This document shows, one piece after another, positions 9,420 through 16,713 of a stretch of DNA of 51,628 bases (its first letter is position 1; every line of letters starts with the position of its first letter). The position numbers and the translations under genes are program-made. The stretch comes from RYN-431 sp036388295 (GTDB lineage: Bacteria; Planctomycetota; Phycisphaerae; Tepidisphaerales; Tepidisphaeraceae), in assembly GCA_036388295.1 (NCBI GenBank), contig DASVSC010000087.1, forward strand, positions 1 through 51,628, written 5' to 3'. Below the pieces are notes generated by a model. That model was given only the letters and a program-made list of their open reading frames with translations. It had not been told where the DNA came from and ran no database searches.

Positions 9420-10205
9420 TCATCGGTTGATGCTCACATTCCGTGTCGGCTGCCGGCGGCGCAGCTGGGCGTCGTGCCGGCCAATGGCGGTGGCCTTTCG
9501 GTCGACCGCCCGGCGGAAGGCGGCGTCGACTGTCGCGCCGCCGGCGGCCGTGTAACGCGTCAGCCATTCGTCGATCTGGGATTGGGAAACGTTCAATTGC
9601 CGCAGACTGTACACCAGCTGCGCAACGTCCTTCACCAGCCACCGCCGGCGGAACCACGTGGGCAGCGGTTTCACGCGGCCCGCGTCCATCAGGCGCGCTT
9701 CGACAGCAGCGTCTGGCGTCGCGGCGACATAGAAATGACACAAATACAGATCACGATGATGCAGGCCTGCCGCGTGCAAGCGTCCGGCCATTTCTGCCGT
9801 TGCGGTCAATACGCGCTCGAACGGCAGGCCATTGCGTACGGCGACATCGGCGTCCTCAAAACCCGTTAGATCGTCCGTGATTAAAAACCCGCGGCCGTCG
9901 TTCAGCCGTCCCGCGGCGACCAGCGGCACCGTGCCGATGCCGGCGGTCATCAGCAGGCGAATCGCGTCGGCCTCTTCCTCCACGCCGCGGTGTTTCAGCT
10001 TGTTTCGCTTGATGTGCAGTCGGCCGCCGTCGTAATCGAGGACGCAGTTTTCCCGCTCGGTGATCGACCGCCAGACCTCGATCTTCGGGTGTTCGAACAC
10101 ACTCATCGCGTCCGGCAAACCGACCTGGCGCAGCACGTCGGCGTACTTCGCTTCGGCGCGGTAATAACCCGTAGGAAACGGCAGGCTCATGGGCGGTCGG
10201 CTCAC
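9420..10205 (-). CDS. LPS-core-type kinase (WaaP/InaA family)
   Basis: A 261-residue protein-kinase-fold enzyme. The catalytic loop HRDLYLCHF (150-158, Asp152) is nearly the same as in WaaP/RfaP, which phosphorylates heptose I of the LPS core. A DFG-like aspartate is in LMDAGRVK (about 174) and a lysine-rich strand (HIKRNKLKH) could hold ATP. It should act on the cytoplasmic face before core export. The start is a GTG at 10205 whose G is shared with the purU TAG stop (TAGTG), a stop-start overlap that suggests coupled translation. An ATG at 10190 is the alternative. Coupling to purU looks like simple operon packing, not a shared pathway. Confidence 0.88.
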   Translation of the reverse strand: MSRPPMSLPFPTGYYRAEAKYADVLRQVGLPDAMSVFEHPKIEVWRSITERENCVLDYDGGRLHIKRNKLKHRGVEEEADAIRLLMTAGIGTVPLVAAGRLNDGRGFLITDDLTGFEDADVAVRNGLPFERVLTATAEMAGRLHAAGLHHRDLYLCHFYVAATPDAAVEARLMDAGRVKPLPTWFRRRWLVKDVAQLVYSLRQLNVSQSQIDEWLTRYTAAGGATVDAAFRRAVDRKATAIGRHDAQLRRRQPTRNVSINR

Positions 10206-11086
10206 TATCTTTCGTGGAAAAACCGGCTGATGCCCGGCTTGAAAATCACCTTGCCGTCCACGACGACCAGCTCTTCATTCAGATAAAGCTGCACCGCCCG
10301 GCTCAACACGCCGGCCTCCAATGACAGGCCTTTTTCCTTCACGTCGTCGAGCGTGTCGTGGCCGACGTCGATGTGGAATACGTCCTGCAGAATCACCGGG
10401 CCTTCGTCCAATTGCTCGGTCACGAAATGCGCGGTGCAGCCGCTGACGCGCACGCCGCTCTCGAACGCTTGGCGGTACGGGGCCGCGCCGGGAAAGTGCG
10501 GCAGCAGCGACGGGTGAATGTTAATCACGCGGAACCGGAACTTGCCAACGATATTCGGCGGCAGGATGCGCATGTACCGGGCCAGCACGACGAGGTCGAC
10601 GCCGTGCCGTTCCAACTGCTGGCCGAGCCAGGCGAAGTGGGCGTCGAGATCGACGTGGCCTTTCCAGGCGAACGGCAGCCCGGCCGCCTCGGCCATGGGG
10701 CGGAGCGATTCGTGGTTGCTCAGCACGCAGGCGATGTCGCCATGAATCAGGCCGGCCTTGTGGTCGTCCAGCAGCTTCGCCAAACAGTGCGATTCGCGGC
10801 TGACGAGCAGGGCGACCTTCTTCAACCGCCGCTGGCCGTGCAGGTGGACGCGCACGTCCATATCAATGCGCCCACCCAGGTCAATCAGGCCAGTGATCAG
10901 CTCCGACAAATCGCACGTCAGATCGGCCAAATCAACCAGCATGTCCATTAGGAACAGGCCGCTGACGACACGCTGTTCGATGTCCTCGATGTTCACGCCG
11001 CGTTCGGCCAGGTACGTGGCGAACTGCGCGACCACGCCTTTCTGGTCACGCCCGATCACGGAAACAACGGCCAGCACTTTCGCCAT
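10205..11086 (-). CDS. purU: formyltetrahydrofolate deformylase
   Basis: PurU hydrolyses 10-formyl-THF to formate and THF, balancing one-carbon pools for purine synthesis. The protein has 293 residues: an N-terminal ACT domain (about 5-85) that may bind glycine or methionine, then a formyltransferase domain with VINIHPSLLP (N189, H191) and the catalytic Asp227 in EQLDEGPVI. The length is normal. It is the first gene of a minus-strand run that continues into the LPS-core-type kinase. It is divergent from purK, with a paired inverted repeat in the shared upstream region (11112-11261). Confidence 0.95.
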   Translation of the reverse strand: MAKVLAVVSVIGRDQKGVVAQFATYLAERGVNIEDIEQRVVSGLFLMDMLVDLADLTCDLSELITGLIDLGGRIDMDVRVHLHGQRRLKKVALLVSRESHCLAKLLDDHKAGLIHGDIACVLSNHESLRPMAEAAGLPFAWKGHVDLDAHFAWLGQQLERHGVDLVVLARYMRILPPNIVGKFRFRVINIHPSLLPHFPGAAPYRQAFESGVRVSGCTAHFVTEQLDEGPVILQDVFHIDVGHDTLDDVKEKGLSLEAGVLSRAVQLYLNEELVVVDGKVIFKPGISRFFHER

Positions 11087-11111
11087 GACGGCATCTTAGC
11101 GGAAGACGATT

Positions 11112-11261
11112 TGAACCACGAAGCACACGAAGGACGCGAAGAGGGCCCGACGATCGTCAATGTGGTTTCGCATTTTACTATTCGGATCAAAAGCGGACGA
11201 AGTGGGAGAGGGCTTGGAGCGGCTGAAACCTCTTCGCGCCCTTCGTGTGCTTCGTGGTTCA
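11112..11261. repeat. paired inverted repeat, AACCACGAAGCACACGAAG type
   Basis: Arms 11112-11144 and 11229-11261 (33 bp) match as inverse copies with a single difference. The inner 84 bp is lower in GC. The element occupies most of the divergent purU-purK intergenic region, so promoters for both genes would have to lie in or beside it. The repeated CACGAAG units are of a type seen scattered in many planctomycete and other bacterial genomes. Confidence 0.88.
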
Positions 11262-11298
11262 CATTGAATTGCGGATTTCGGCGCGGTAGACACGGTTG

Positions 11299-12423
11299 AT
11301 GATTCGCCCCGGACAGACAATCGGCATTGTGGGCGGCGGGCAGCTCGGCCGGATGATCGCGCTGGCGGGGCGGCAGATGGGGTACCGCGTGCACGTGCTC
11401 GACCCCACGCCCGACTGCCCGGCCGGCCAGGCGGCTGACGCGCAGACCACCGCCGCGTACGACGACCTGACGGCCGCCCGGAACTTCGCCGCCGGCGTGG
11501 ATGTCGTCACGTTCGAGTTCGAAAATGTCCCCTCCCGCACGCTGGCCGTGATCGAAGAAAAGCGGCCGGTGCGGCCGTCGCCGTTCGTGCTGGACACCAC
11601 GCGACACCGGTTGCGCGAAAAGACGTTTCTGCGCGACAACGGTTTTCCGGTCGCGCCCTTCCGCGAAGTGCGCGACGTCGCATCACTGACGACGGCCGTC
11701 GCCGACTTGGGCACGCCGTGCATTTTGAAGACGGCCGAGTTCGGGTACGACGGCAAGGGCCAATCCAAGATTGATCGGCCCGAGCAGGTGGCCGAGGCGT
11801 GGGCGGCGCTGAACTGCCCGCTGGGCGTGCTGGAAGGGTTCGTACGGTTCCAGAAGGAAATCAGCGTGATCGTCGCCCGCACCGAGGCCGGTGAATCGAA
11901 GACGTTCGAGCCGTTCGAAAACGTCCACACGCACCACATTCTCGACACCACGATTTCGCCCGCGCGCATCAACGCCGGCTTGTCGGAACGCGCTACGACA
12001 CTGGCCCGGGCGATCGCCGGCAAAATCGGCCTGATCGGCCTGCTGTGTGTGGAATTGTTTGTCGTGGGCAATGATCTGATCGTGAATGAATTAGCGCCGC
12101 GTCCGCACAACAGCGGCCATCTGACCGGCGACGCGTGCGTCACCAGCCAGTTCGAACAACACCTGCGCGCCGTCTGCGGACTCCCCCTTGGCGCGACCAC
12201 GCTGCTGCGTCCGGCGGCAATGGCGAACCTGCTGGGCGACCTCTGGGCCGGCGGCGAGCCGAAGTGGGAAAAGGCCTTGGCAGACCCAGGCGTGAAGCTG
12301 CATTTGTACGGCAAGCGCGCCGCACGGCCGGGCCGGAAAATGGGTCACTTGAACGCCACCGCCGCCACGGCCGACGAAGCCTGCGCGGCCGTCCTGGCGG
12401 CCAGGGCAGCGCTGACGACATGA
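11299..12423 (+). CDS. purK: 5-(carboxyamino)imidazole ribonucleotide synthase
   Basis: PurK makes N5-CAIR from AIR, bicarbonate and ATP in purine synthesis. The protein has 374 residues with the ATP-grasp layout: an N-terminal Rossmann part with IGIVGGGQLGRM, the ATP-binding strand ILKTAEFGYDGKGQ, and the Mg-binding NELAPRPHNSGH motif. The length is normal. The start is the ATG at 11299. A TTG just before it is in frame but less likely. The stop TGA overlaps the start ATG of the methyltransferase (ATGA, 12420-12423), so the two are translationally coupled. The partner purE is not in the window. Confidence 0.96.
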   Translation: MIRPGQTIGIVGGGQLGRMIALAGRQMGYRVHVLDPTPDCPAGQAADAQTTAAYDDLTAARNFAAGVDVVTFEFENVPSRTLAVIEEKRPVRPSPFVLDTTRHRLREKTFLRDNGFPVAPFREVRDVASLTTAVADLGTPCILKTAEFGYDGKGQSKIDRPEQVAEAWAALNCPLGVLEGFVRFQKEISVIVARTEAGESKTFEPFENVHTHHILDTTISPARINAGLSERATTLARAIAGKIGLIGLLCVELFVVGNDLIVNELAPRPHNSGHLTGDACVTSQFEQHLRAVCGLPLGATTLLRPAAMANLLGDLWAGGEPKWEKALADPGVKLHLYGKRAARPGRKMGHLNATAATADEACAAVLAARAALTT

Positions 12424-13124
12424 AATCATCCGTCGACGACATCCGTGCGCGGTTCGATAACGATGTTGATCGTTTCAGCAATTTGTCCGTCGCCCAGCAG
12501 ACCGCCATTGACAGCGCGCTCTGCCTCGACCTGATCGCCGACGGTGCGGCCGGCGCGTCGCCCGGTGCGACGGCGATTTTGGACGTCGGTTGTGGCGCAG
12601 GCAATTGGACGCTGAAGTTGCTGGGCAAGCTGCCGGGCCTGTCGTGCACGCTGATCGACCTGAGCCGGCCGATGCTCGACCGGGCCCGCGAGCGTGTGTC
12701 GGCCGCCGGCGCGAAACGCGTCGAAATCGTGCAAGAGGACGTCCGCACGTCCGATTTTGCCGACAGGTCGTTCGACCTCATTGTCGCGGGCGCGGTGCTT
12801 CACCATTTGCGCACGGACGCGGAGTGGGACGACGTGTTCGCCCGTTTCCACCGCTGGCTCCGGCCGGGCGGGTCGGTGTGGGTGTACGACCTGATGACCC
12901 ACGAATCATCGGCCGTGCATGAACTGTTGTGGCGGCAGTACGGCGACTACCTGCGGCAAATCGGCGGCGACGCGCTGGCGGAAAAAGTGTTCGCCTACAT
13001 CGACGAAGAGGACACGCCGCGTCCGGTAACGTGGCAACTGGACCGCTTGCGTATGGCGGGCTTCACAACAGCCGATGTATTGCACAAGAACGGCCCGTTC
13101 GCGGCGTACGCGGCGTTCAAGTGA
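12420..13124 (+). CDS. class I SAM-dependent methyltransferase
   Basis: A 234-residue single-domain methyltransferase. Motif I is LDVGCGAGN (about 54-62), the acidic end of strand 2 is in TLIDLSRPML, and motif post-II is QEDVRTSDF. The strand order and spacing recall CmoA and UbiE-like enzymes, but the substrate cannot be assigned. Its start overlaps the purK stop (ATGA), so it is co-translated with purK. The genetic link does not by itself suggest a role in purine synthesis. Nothing follows in the operon, as ppa starts 93 bases later with its own leader. Confidence 0.88.
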   Translation: MKSSVDDIRARFDNDVDRFSNLSVAQQTAIDSALCLDLIADGAAGASPGATAILDVGCGAGNWTLKLLGKLPGLSCTLIDLSRPMLDRARERVSAAGAKRVEIVQEDVRTSDFADRSFDLIVAGAVLHHLRTDAEWDDVFARFHRWLRPGGSVWVYDLMTHESSAVHELLWRQYGDYLRQIGGDALAEKVFAYIDEEDTPRPVTWQLDRLRMAGFTTADVLHKNGPFAAYAAFK

Positions 13125-13217
13125 ACGCCTTGTGACGCGCTTCCGTTCGAACGCGGGGCGTGTAGACTGCTTTGCTTTGGCAAACGCCCCGAAGTTACTG
13201 GCTCAGAACGCGAAAGT

Positions 13218-13769
13218 ATGCCCATGATTCACCCCTGGCACGACGTTACGCCCGGCGAAGACATTCCTCAGGAATTCCAGGCCGTTATTGAGATTCCGTT
13301 CGGCTCCAGCGTGAAGTACGAACTGGACAAAACCAGCGGCCTGATCAAGCTCGACCGCGTGCTGTTCAGCGCCGTGTTCTACCCGGCCAACTACGGCTTC
13401 ATCCCACAGACGCTGGCCGAGGACGACGACCCGATGGACGTGCTGGTGTTCTGCCAGGAAGCGGTCGTGCCGCTGACGCTGATGCGCGCCCGCACGATCG
13501 GCCTGATGACCATGATCGACGGCGGCAAAAAGGACCACAAAATCATCGCCATCGCGACCGAAGACCCGGAGTTCAACAGCTACCGCGAGGCCCAGGAAAT
13601 GCCGCAGCACCGGCTGACGATGCTGCGCCGGTTTTTCCTCGACTACAAGCACCTTGAGGGCAAGTCGGTGGAGGTGGAAGAAATCCAGCCGGCCGCCGCC
13701 GCGTATCCGGTGATCGAAGACGCGCTGGCCCGGTATTCGCGCCAGCGTCGGCGCGGGTTCGAGAAGTAA
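13218..13769 (+). CDS. ppa: inorganic pyrophosphatase (family I)
   Basis: Ppa hydrolyses pyrophosphate to drive biosynthesis. The protein has 183 residues. Family I signatures are clear: E25 and K33 (IEIPFGSSVKYE), YPANYGFIP (55-63), and the metal-binding cluster EDDDPMDVL (about 68-76). The start is the ATG at 13218 (MPMIHPW), with a second ATG two codons later. The N-terminal HPWHD is typical of the subgroup found in planctomycetes and chlamydiae. It converges on the MntR-type gene, with a palindromic element between them. Confidence 0.96.
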   Translation: MPMIHPWHDVTPGEDIPQEFQAVIEIPFGSSVKYELDKTSGLIKLDRVLFSAVFYPANYGFIPQTLAEDDDPMDVLVFCQEAVVPLTLMRARTIGLMTMIDGGKKDHKIIAIATEDPEFNSYREAQEMPQHRLTMLRRFFLDYKHLEGKSVEVEEIQPAAAAYPVIEDALARYSRQRRRGFEK

Positions 13770-13786
13770 ACCGGTTCTGAAAACAC

Positions 13787-13890
13787 TGATTTTGAGCCGT
13801 GGGTGTAAACCCGCGCGGAAATGCTTCCCGACGCGCAGCAGGGCGTCCGGAGAGGTTCCCGCGCGGGTTTACACCCGCGGCTCAAAATCA
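13787..13890. repeat. VNPRE-type palindromic element, copy 1
   Basis: 104 bp with arms 13787-13820 and 13856-13890, almost perfect inverse copies. Each arm holds the core GCGGGTGTAAACCCGCG and ends in TGATTTTGAGCC. This is the most complete of five related elements in the window (others at 23213, 30466, 31854 and 34158). The stop TGA of the MntR-type gene is the first three bases of the right-hand arm as read on the minus strand. Confidence 0.88.
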
Positions 13891-14550
13891 GTCGCGTTTG
13901 ACCGAAATCACGCCCGCCGCCGCGGTGCCTAGTGCGACTGTTGTGCCGTCGGCGTGTTTAAGCGTGATGGCCCCTGCGATCGAATCGGCGGTGACGACGG
14001 TCACCTCCGTGCCGGGCCGTAGTCCGTGGTCGTTGGCGTAGTTCAGGAACGCGCTGTCCTGATTTTCCACACGGGCGATGTGCACGCGGTCGCCAGCCAC
14101 GCAGCGCGTCAGCGGCAGCAAGTCCGGCCGGCTGATTTCGCCGTCGGCGGTGGGGATCGGGTCGCCGTGCGGGTCGACGGTGGGGCGGCCGAGGAACTCG
14201 TCCATCTTTTCGAGCACTTTGTCGCTGATCGCGTGCTCCAGCTCTTCCGCCTCGGCGTGCACTTCCGACCAGTCGAACTTCAGCACTTGCACGAGGAACA
14301 CTTCCAGCAGCCGGTGCCGCCGCAACACGTGCAGGGCCAGCGTTTCGCCCGCGGCGGTCAGTGCGACGCCCACGCGCGGCTCGTAATGCACCAGCCCCGC
14401 GTCGGCCAGCGTGCGGACCATGGTCGTAACGGTGCCCGGCACCACGTTCATCGCCGTCGCCAGCCGGCCGAGCGCGACTAGGTCGCCGCCGGTGCGCTGG
14501 CGTTCGACGTAAAGGGTTTTGACGTAGTTTTCGACGGTGCTGGTGGGCAT
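13888..14550 (-). CDS. MntR/DtxR-family metal-dependent transcription regulator
   Basis: A regulator of 220 residues. The N-terminal winged helix (about 1-65: VENYVKTLY, LGRLATAMNVVPGTVTTMV) is followed by a dimerisation and metal-binding domain (LEVFLVQVLKFDWSEVHAEAEELEHAIS, about 80-125) and a C-terminal SH3/FeoA-like domain (LPLTRCVAGDRVHIARV to the end). The family senses Mn or Fe and represses or activates metal uptake genes. No transporter is adjacent, so the target is unknown. The start at the ATG 14550 lies 4 bases after the ParE toxin stop, so it may be read with the ParD-ParE pair. A GTG at 14565 is in frame but overlaps parE. The stop codon lies inside a palindromic repeat. Confidence 0.9.
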   Translation of the reverse strand: MPTSTVENYVKTLYVERQRTGGDLVALGRLATAMNVVPGTVTTMVRTLADAGLVHYEPRVGVALTAAGETLALHVLRRHRLLEVFLVQVLKFDWSEVHAEAEELEHAISDKVLEKMDEFLGRPTVDPHGDPIPTADGEISRPDLLPLTRCVAGDRVHIARVENQDSAFLNYANDHGLRPGTEVTVVTADSIAGAITLKHADGTTVALGTAAAGVISVKRD

Positions 14551-14554
14551 AAAG

Positions 14555-14872
14555 TTAGAGGTCACCGGAGTCTTCGAGTGCCGCTAAACGGTCGCGTGCC
14601 CCGTGCAAAACTCGAATGACATCGATCGACGCATCCTCTACGCGATAAAAGATCAGATAGTTGTAGAATCTTGGAACGACGATGCGCCTCAACGTGCCGC
14701 GTGGGTCCGTCATCTCGACCGGGCCACGTGACGGAAAGATCTGAAGACTTTGCGTGATCTGAATGAAGTTCACACGAAAACGTTCGGCCACTCTGGGGTC
14801 ACGTTCGCCCAGATGATCCAAGATCTCGACAAAATCTTGTCTGGCCCGACTCCGATAGAACAGCCGTCTCAA
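14555..14872 (-). CDS. parE: RelE/ParE-family toxin
   Basis: A basic protein of 105 residues. RARQDFVEILDHLGERDP, then RFRVNFIQITQSLQIFP, and the C-terminal YLIFYRVEDASIDVIRVLHGARD match the RelE/ParE fold (two helices, then an antiparallel sheet ending in IxRVLHGARD). ParE members poison DNA gyrase and RelE members cut mRNA. The FYRVED...VLHGARD wording fits ParE better. The ATG at 14872 overlaps the antitoxin stop (ATGA), the usual antitoxin-first order. The next gene downstream is the MntR-type regulator, 4 bases away. Confidence 0.88.
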   Translation of the reverse strand: MRRLFYRSRARQDFVEILDHLGERDPRVAERFRVNFIQITQSLQIFPSRGPVEMTDPRGTLRRIVVPRFYNYLIFYRVEDASIDVIRVLHGARDRLAALEDSGDL

Positions 14873-15159
14873 GTGCCAGTCCTCGCGCCGCGCTTCGCGG
14901 CGGCCGCAATGACGGCGTCCGTGTGGCGGATTAGTCCGTCGAGGTACTCGGGTGTCACTTCATTGGCTTCACTGGCATCGCCTTCGGCGATAAGCCGCCG
15001 TAAGCGACTAGGCTCAAAGCTAGGATTTTGAGAGCTGGCCCACTCATCTTGCAACAGCGAAACGATATATTCAGTCGCACTCGCGCAATTCATTTCCTTC
15101 GCACGGGCTTCGGCGAATGTGCGGAGTTCTTCGGGCAGAGGCAAGGCGAGCGGCGTCAT
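14869..15159 (-). CDS. ParD-like antitoxin
   Basis: 96 residues. The N-terminal part (LPEELRTFAEARAKEMNCASATEYI in outline) looks like a ribbon-helix-helix DNA-binding domain of ParD/CopG type. The C-terminal half is charged and probably wraps the toxin. I chose the ATG at 15159 because GGGAG lies 8 bases upstream. An earlier in-frame start at 15207 adds an unconvincing N-terminus. Overlap with the toxin start (ATGA) supports co-translation. RHH antitoxins usually repress their own promoter, which would lie between 15160 and 15199. Confidence 0.82.
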   Translation of the reverse strand: MTPLALPLPEELRTFAEARAKEMNCASATEYIVSLLQDEWASSQNPSFEPSRLRRLIAEGDASEANEVTPEYLDGLIRHTDAVIAAAAKRGARTGT

Positions 15160-15199
15160 GGTGGTTTCTCCCGTGCTATTGTCGTACGGCGGGCCAAGC

Positions 15200-16249
15200 C
15201 TAGGCAAGCCTTAAATCCTCATAGATCGCCGCGTGAATCGAGTTCTGCCGGGCTTGGTGCGCGATCTCGCCGGGCATGCCGTTGACCACCCACGCGACGA
15301 CTAAATCGTGGGCCGGGTCGGCGAAGGCGCAGCCGCACTGGTTGCCGCTGTGGCCGAAGGTTTGGTCGCTGGCGTGCGGGCCGTAGCCGTAGGTTTCCTG
15401 TTGACCGTAGCGTTTGCTGTCGAGCTTCAGGCCCCAGCCCCAGTCGACGGTCTGCTTGAACGTTTCGTCGAACATGCCTTCGCGCTGTCGCATCACCATC
15501 TGTCGCGAAAGTTCGCTTGGCAACAGCCGTTCGTCGTGGCGCAGAAGCGAATCGTAGAATGCGGCTAGGTCGCGCACCGGGCCGCGGGCGTTGGCGCCAG
15601 GGCGGGGCACGGTGATGCCGTCTAACGTGTTGCCGGGAAAGTCGGGCGTGACGACGGCTAAGCGCTCGCCGAGCGCGGTCACCTCCGCGGCCGTCAGGCC
15701 GACCGAACTGTCGATCGCGCCGACCGGCCGCAGCACTTGGTCGCGCACGTAAACGTCGATCGGCCGTCCGTCCAGGCGTCGGACCAGTTCGCCGAGCACG
15801 AACCAGCTGCTGCCGACGTGGTAGCCGGCCTTTTCGCCGGGCGTCCAACCCGGTTCCTGCTTGAGCGCATAAATGCGTTCCAGGATCGCTTCCCACGGCC
15901 CCGGCGCGAAGTTGTTCAGCGGGCCGCGGAAGCCCGCCGTGTGCGTCAGCAGATGGCGGAGGGTGATCGAGGCTTTGCCGTTCGCGCCGAACTCGGGAAT
16001 CACGTCGGCCACTCTTGTGTCGAGCGTGATTCGCCCGGCGGCGACTTGCTGCAGGGCGGCGACGGCGGTGATCGGCTTGCCGGCGCTCATCCAGAGTTGC
16101 ACCGAGTCGCCGGTCATCGGGACGCCCGGCCGGGCGTCGCCGAATGCGGCGTCGGCCACGGTCTGGCCGCCGAGTCGGACGACGTATTGTCCACCGGCGT
16201 GAAGGCCGCCGGCGAGGCCGCGAGCAAATTGTTCCGCCGTTTGTTGCAT
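15200..16249 (-). CDS. serine hydrolase, beta-lactamase class C / esterase family
   Basis: 349 residues from the ATG at 16249. The SxxK nucleophile is SAGK (S55, K58), the middle motif tyrosine is in AGYHVGSSWFVLGE (about 143), and the third motif is FGHSGNQ near the C-terminus. These are the marks of the penicillin-binding-protein-like beta-lactamase fold (COG1680: EstB, AmpC relatives). No signal peptide is evident, which favours a cytoplasmic esterase or peptidase over a secreted beta-lactamase. The frame stays open to 16471 upstream, but that part is low-complexity Arg-Pro-Gly and reads as non-coding. Substrate unknown. Confidence 0.88.
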   Translation of the reverse strand: MQQTAEQFARGLAGGLHAGGQYVVRLGGQTVADAAFGDARPGVPMTGDSVQLWMSAGKPITAVAALQQVAAGRITLDTRVADVIPEFGANGKASITLRHLLTHTAGFRGPLNNFAPGPWEAILERIYALKQEPGWTPGEKAGYHVGSSWFVLGELVRRLDGRPIDVYVRDQVLRPVGAIDSSVGLTAAEVTALGERLAVVTPDFPGNTLDGITVPRPGANARGPVRDLAAFYDSLLRHDERLLPSELSRQMVMRQREGMFDETFKQTVDWGWGLKLDSKRYGQQETYGYGPHASDQTFGHSGNQCGCAFADPAHDLVVAWVVNGMPGEIAHQARQNSIHAAIYEDLRLA

Positions 16250-16713
16250 ACGCGCACCGGGTCTGACGTTCGATAACCACGTCCCGCGTCGCGCCGGTTT
16301 TGCGCGAGGCCGATAAGAGCGTCGCCCTCCGGCGGATCGGGGTCTGCCCCTGTCTTTCGGACCGAAAAAGACCCCTGGGCCGATAAGTCGCGCCCGATTT
16401 TGCCCGCACAACCGATCTAAAGCCCCCCCCTCGGGCACGTCGATTCTCCTCATATCCCGTCCTGGCGGCAAGGTCGCTGCGGGGACGGGGTTAGGTTGCC
16501 GGTGCCAACGGGTGCCGAGGGTTCAACAACGGGAAAGGAGGCGGAAACACCTCTGAACGATCGCAGTGACGTAGTGCTACCGGAGGGGCTTCCCTTTCTC
16601 CCCGGTCGCCCGAGTAACAAAAGGGAAGCGAGTCGGCCGCCCGCCAATCATTCTCACCGGACCGCAGATCCAGGTGAATCCCGTGTGGCCGCCGCAGTCT
16701 ACGGAAAGACAAC
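16250..16713 (+). promoter_or_regulatory. flagellin upstream region with two GCCGATAA motifs and a leader hairpin
   Basis: 464 bp with no gene. Two exact copies of GCCGATAA, the -10 sequence of flagellar sigma-28 promoters in enterics, lie at 16309-16316 and 16379-16386, 70 bp apart. No clean TAAA at the expected spacing is seen for either, so the promoter call is tentative. Closer to the gene, 16588-16597 and 16620-16629 form a perfect 10-bp inverted repeat (GCTTCCCTTT). A purine-rich ribosome site (GGAAAG) is 6 bases before the flagellin ATG. If either motif is used, the leader would be over 320 bases long. Confidence 0.35.
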
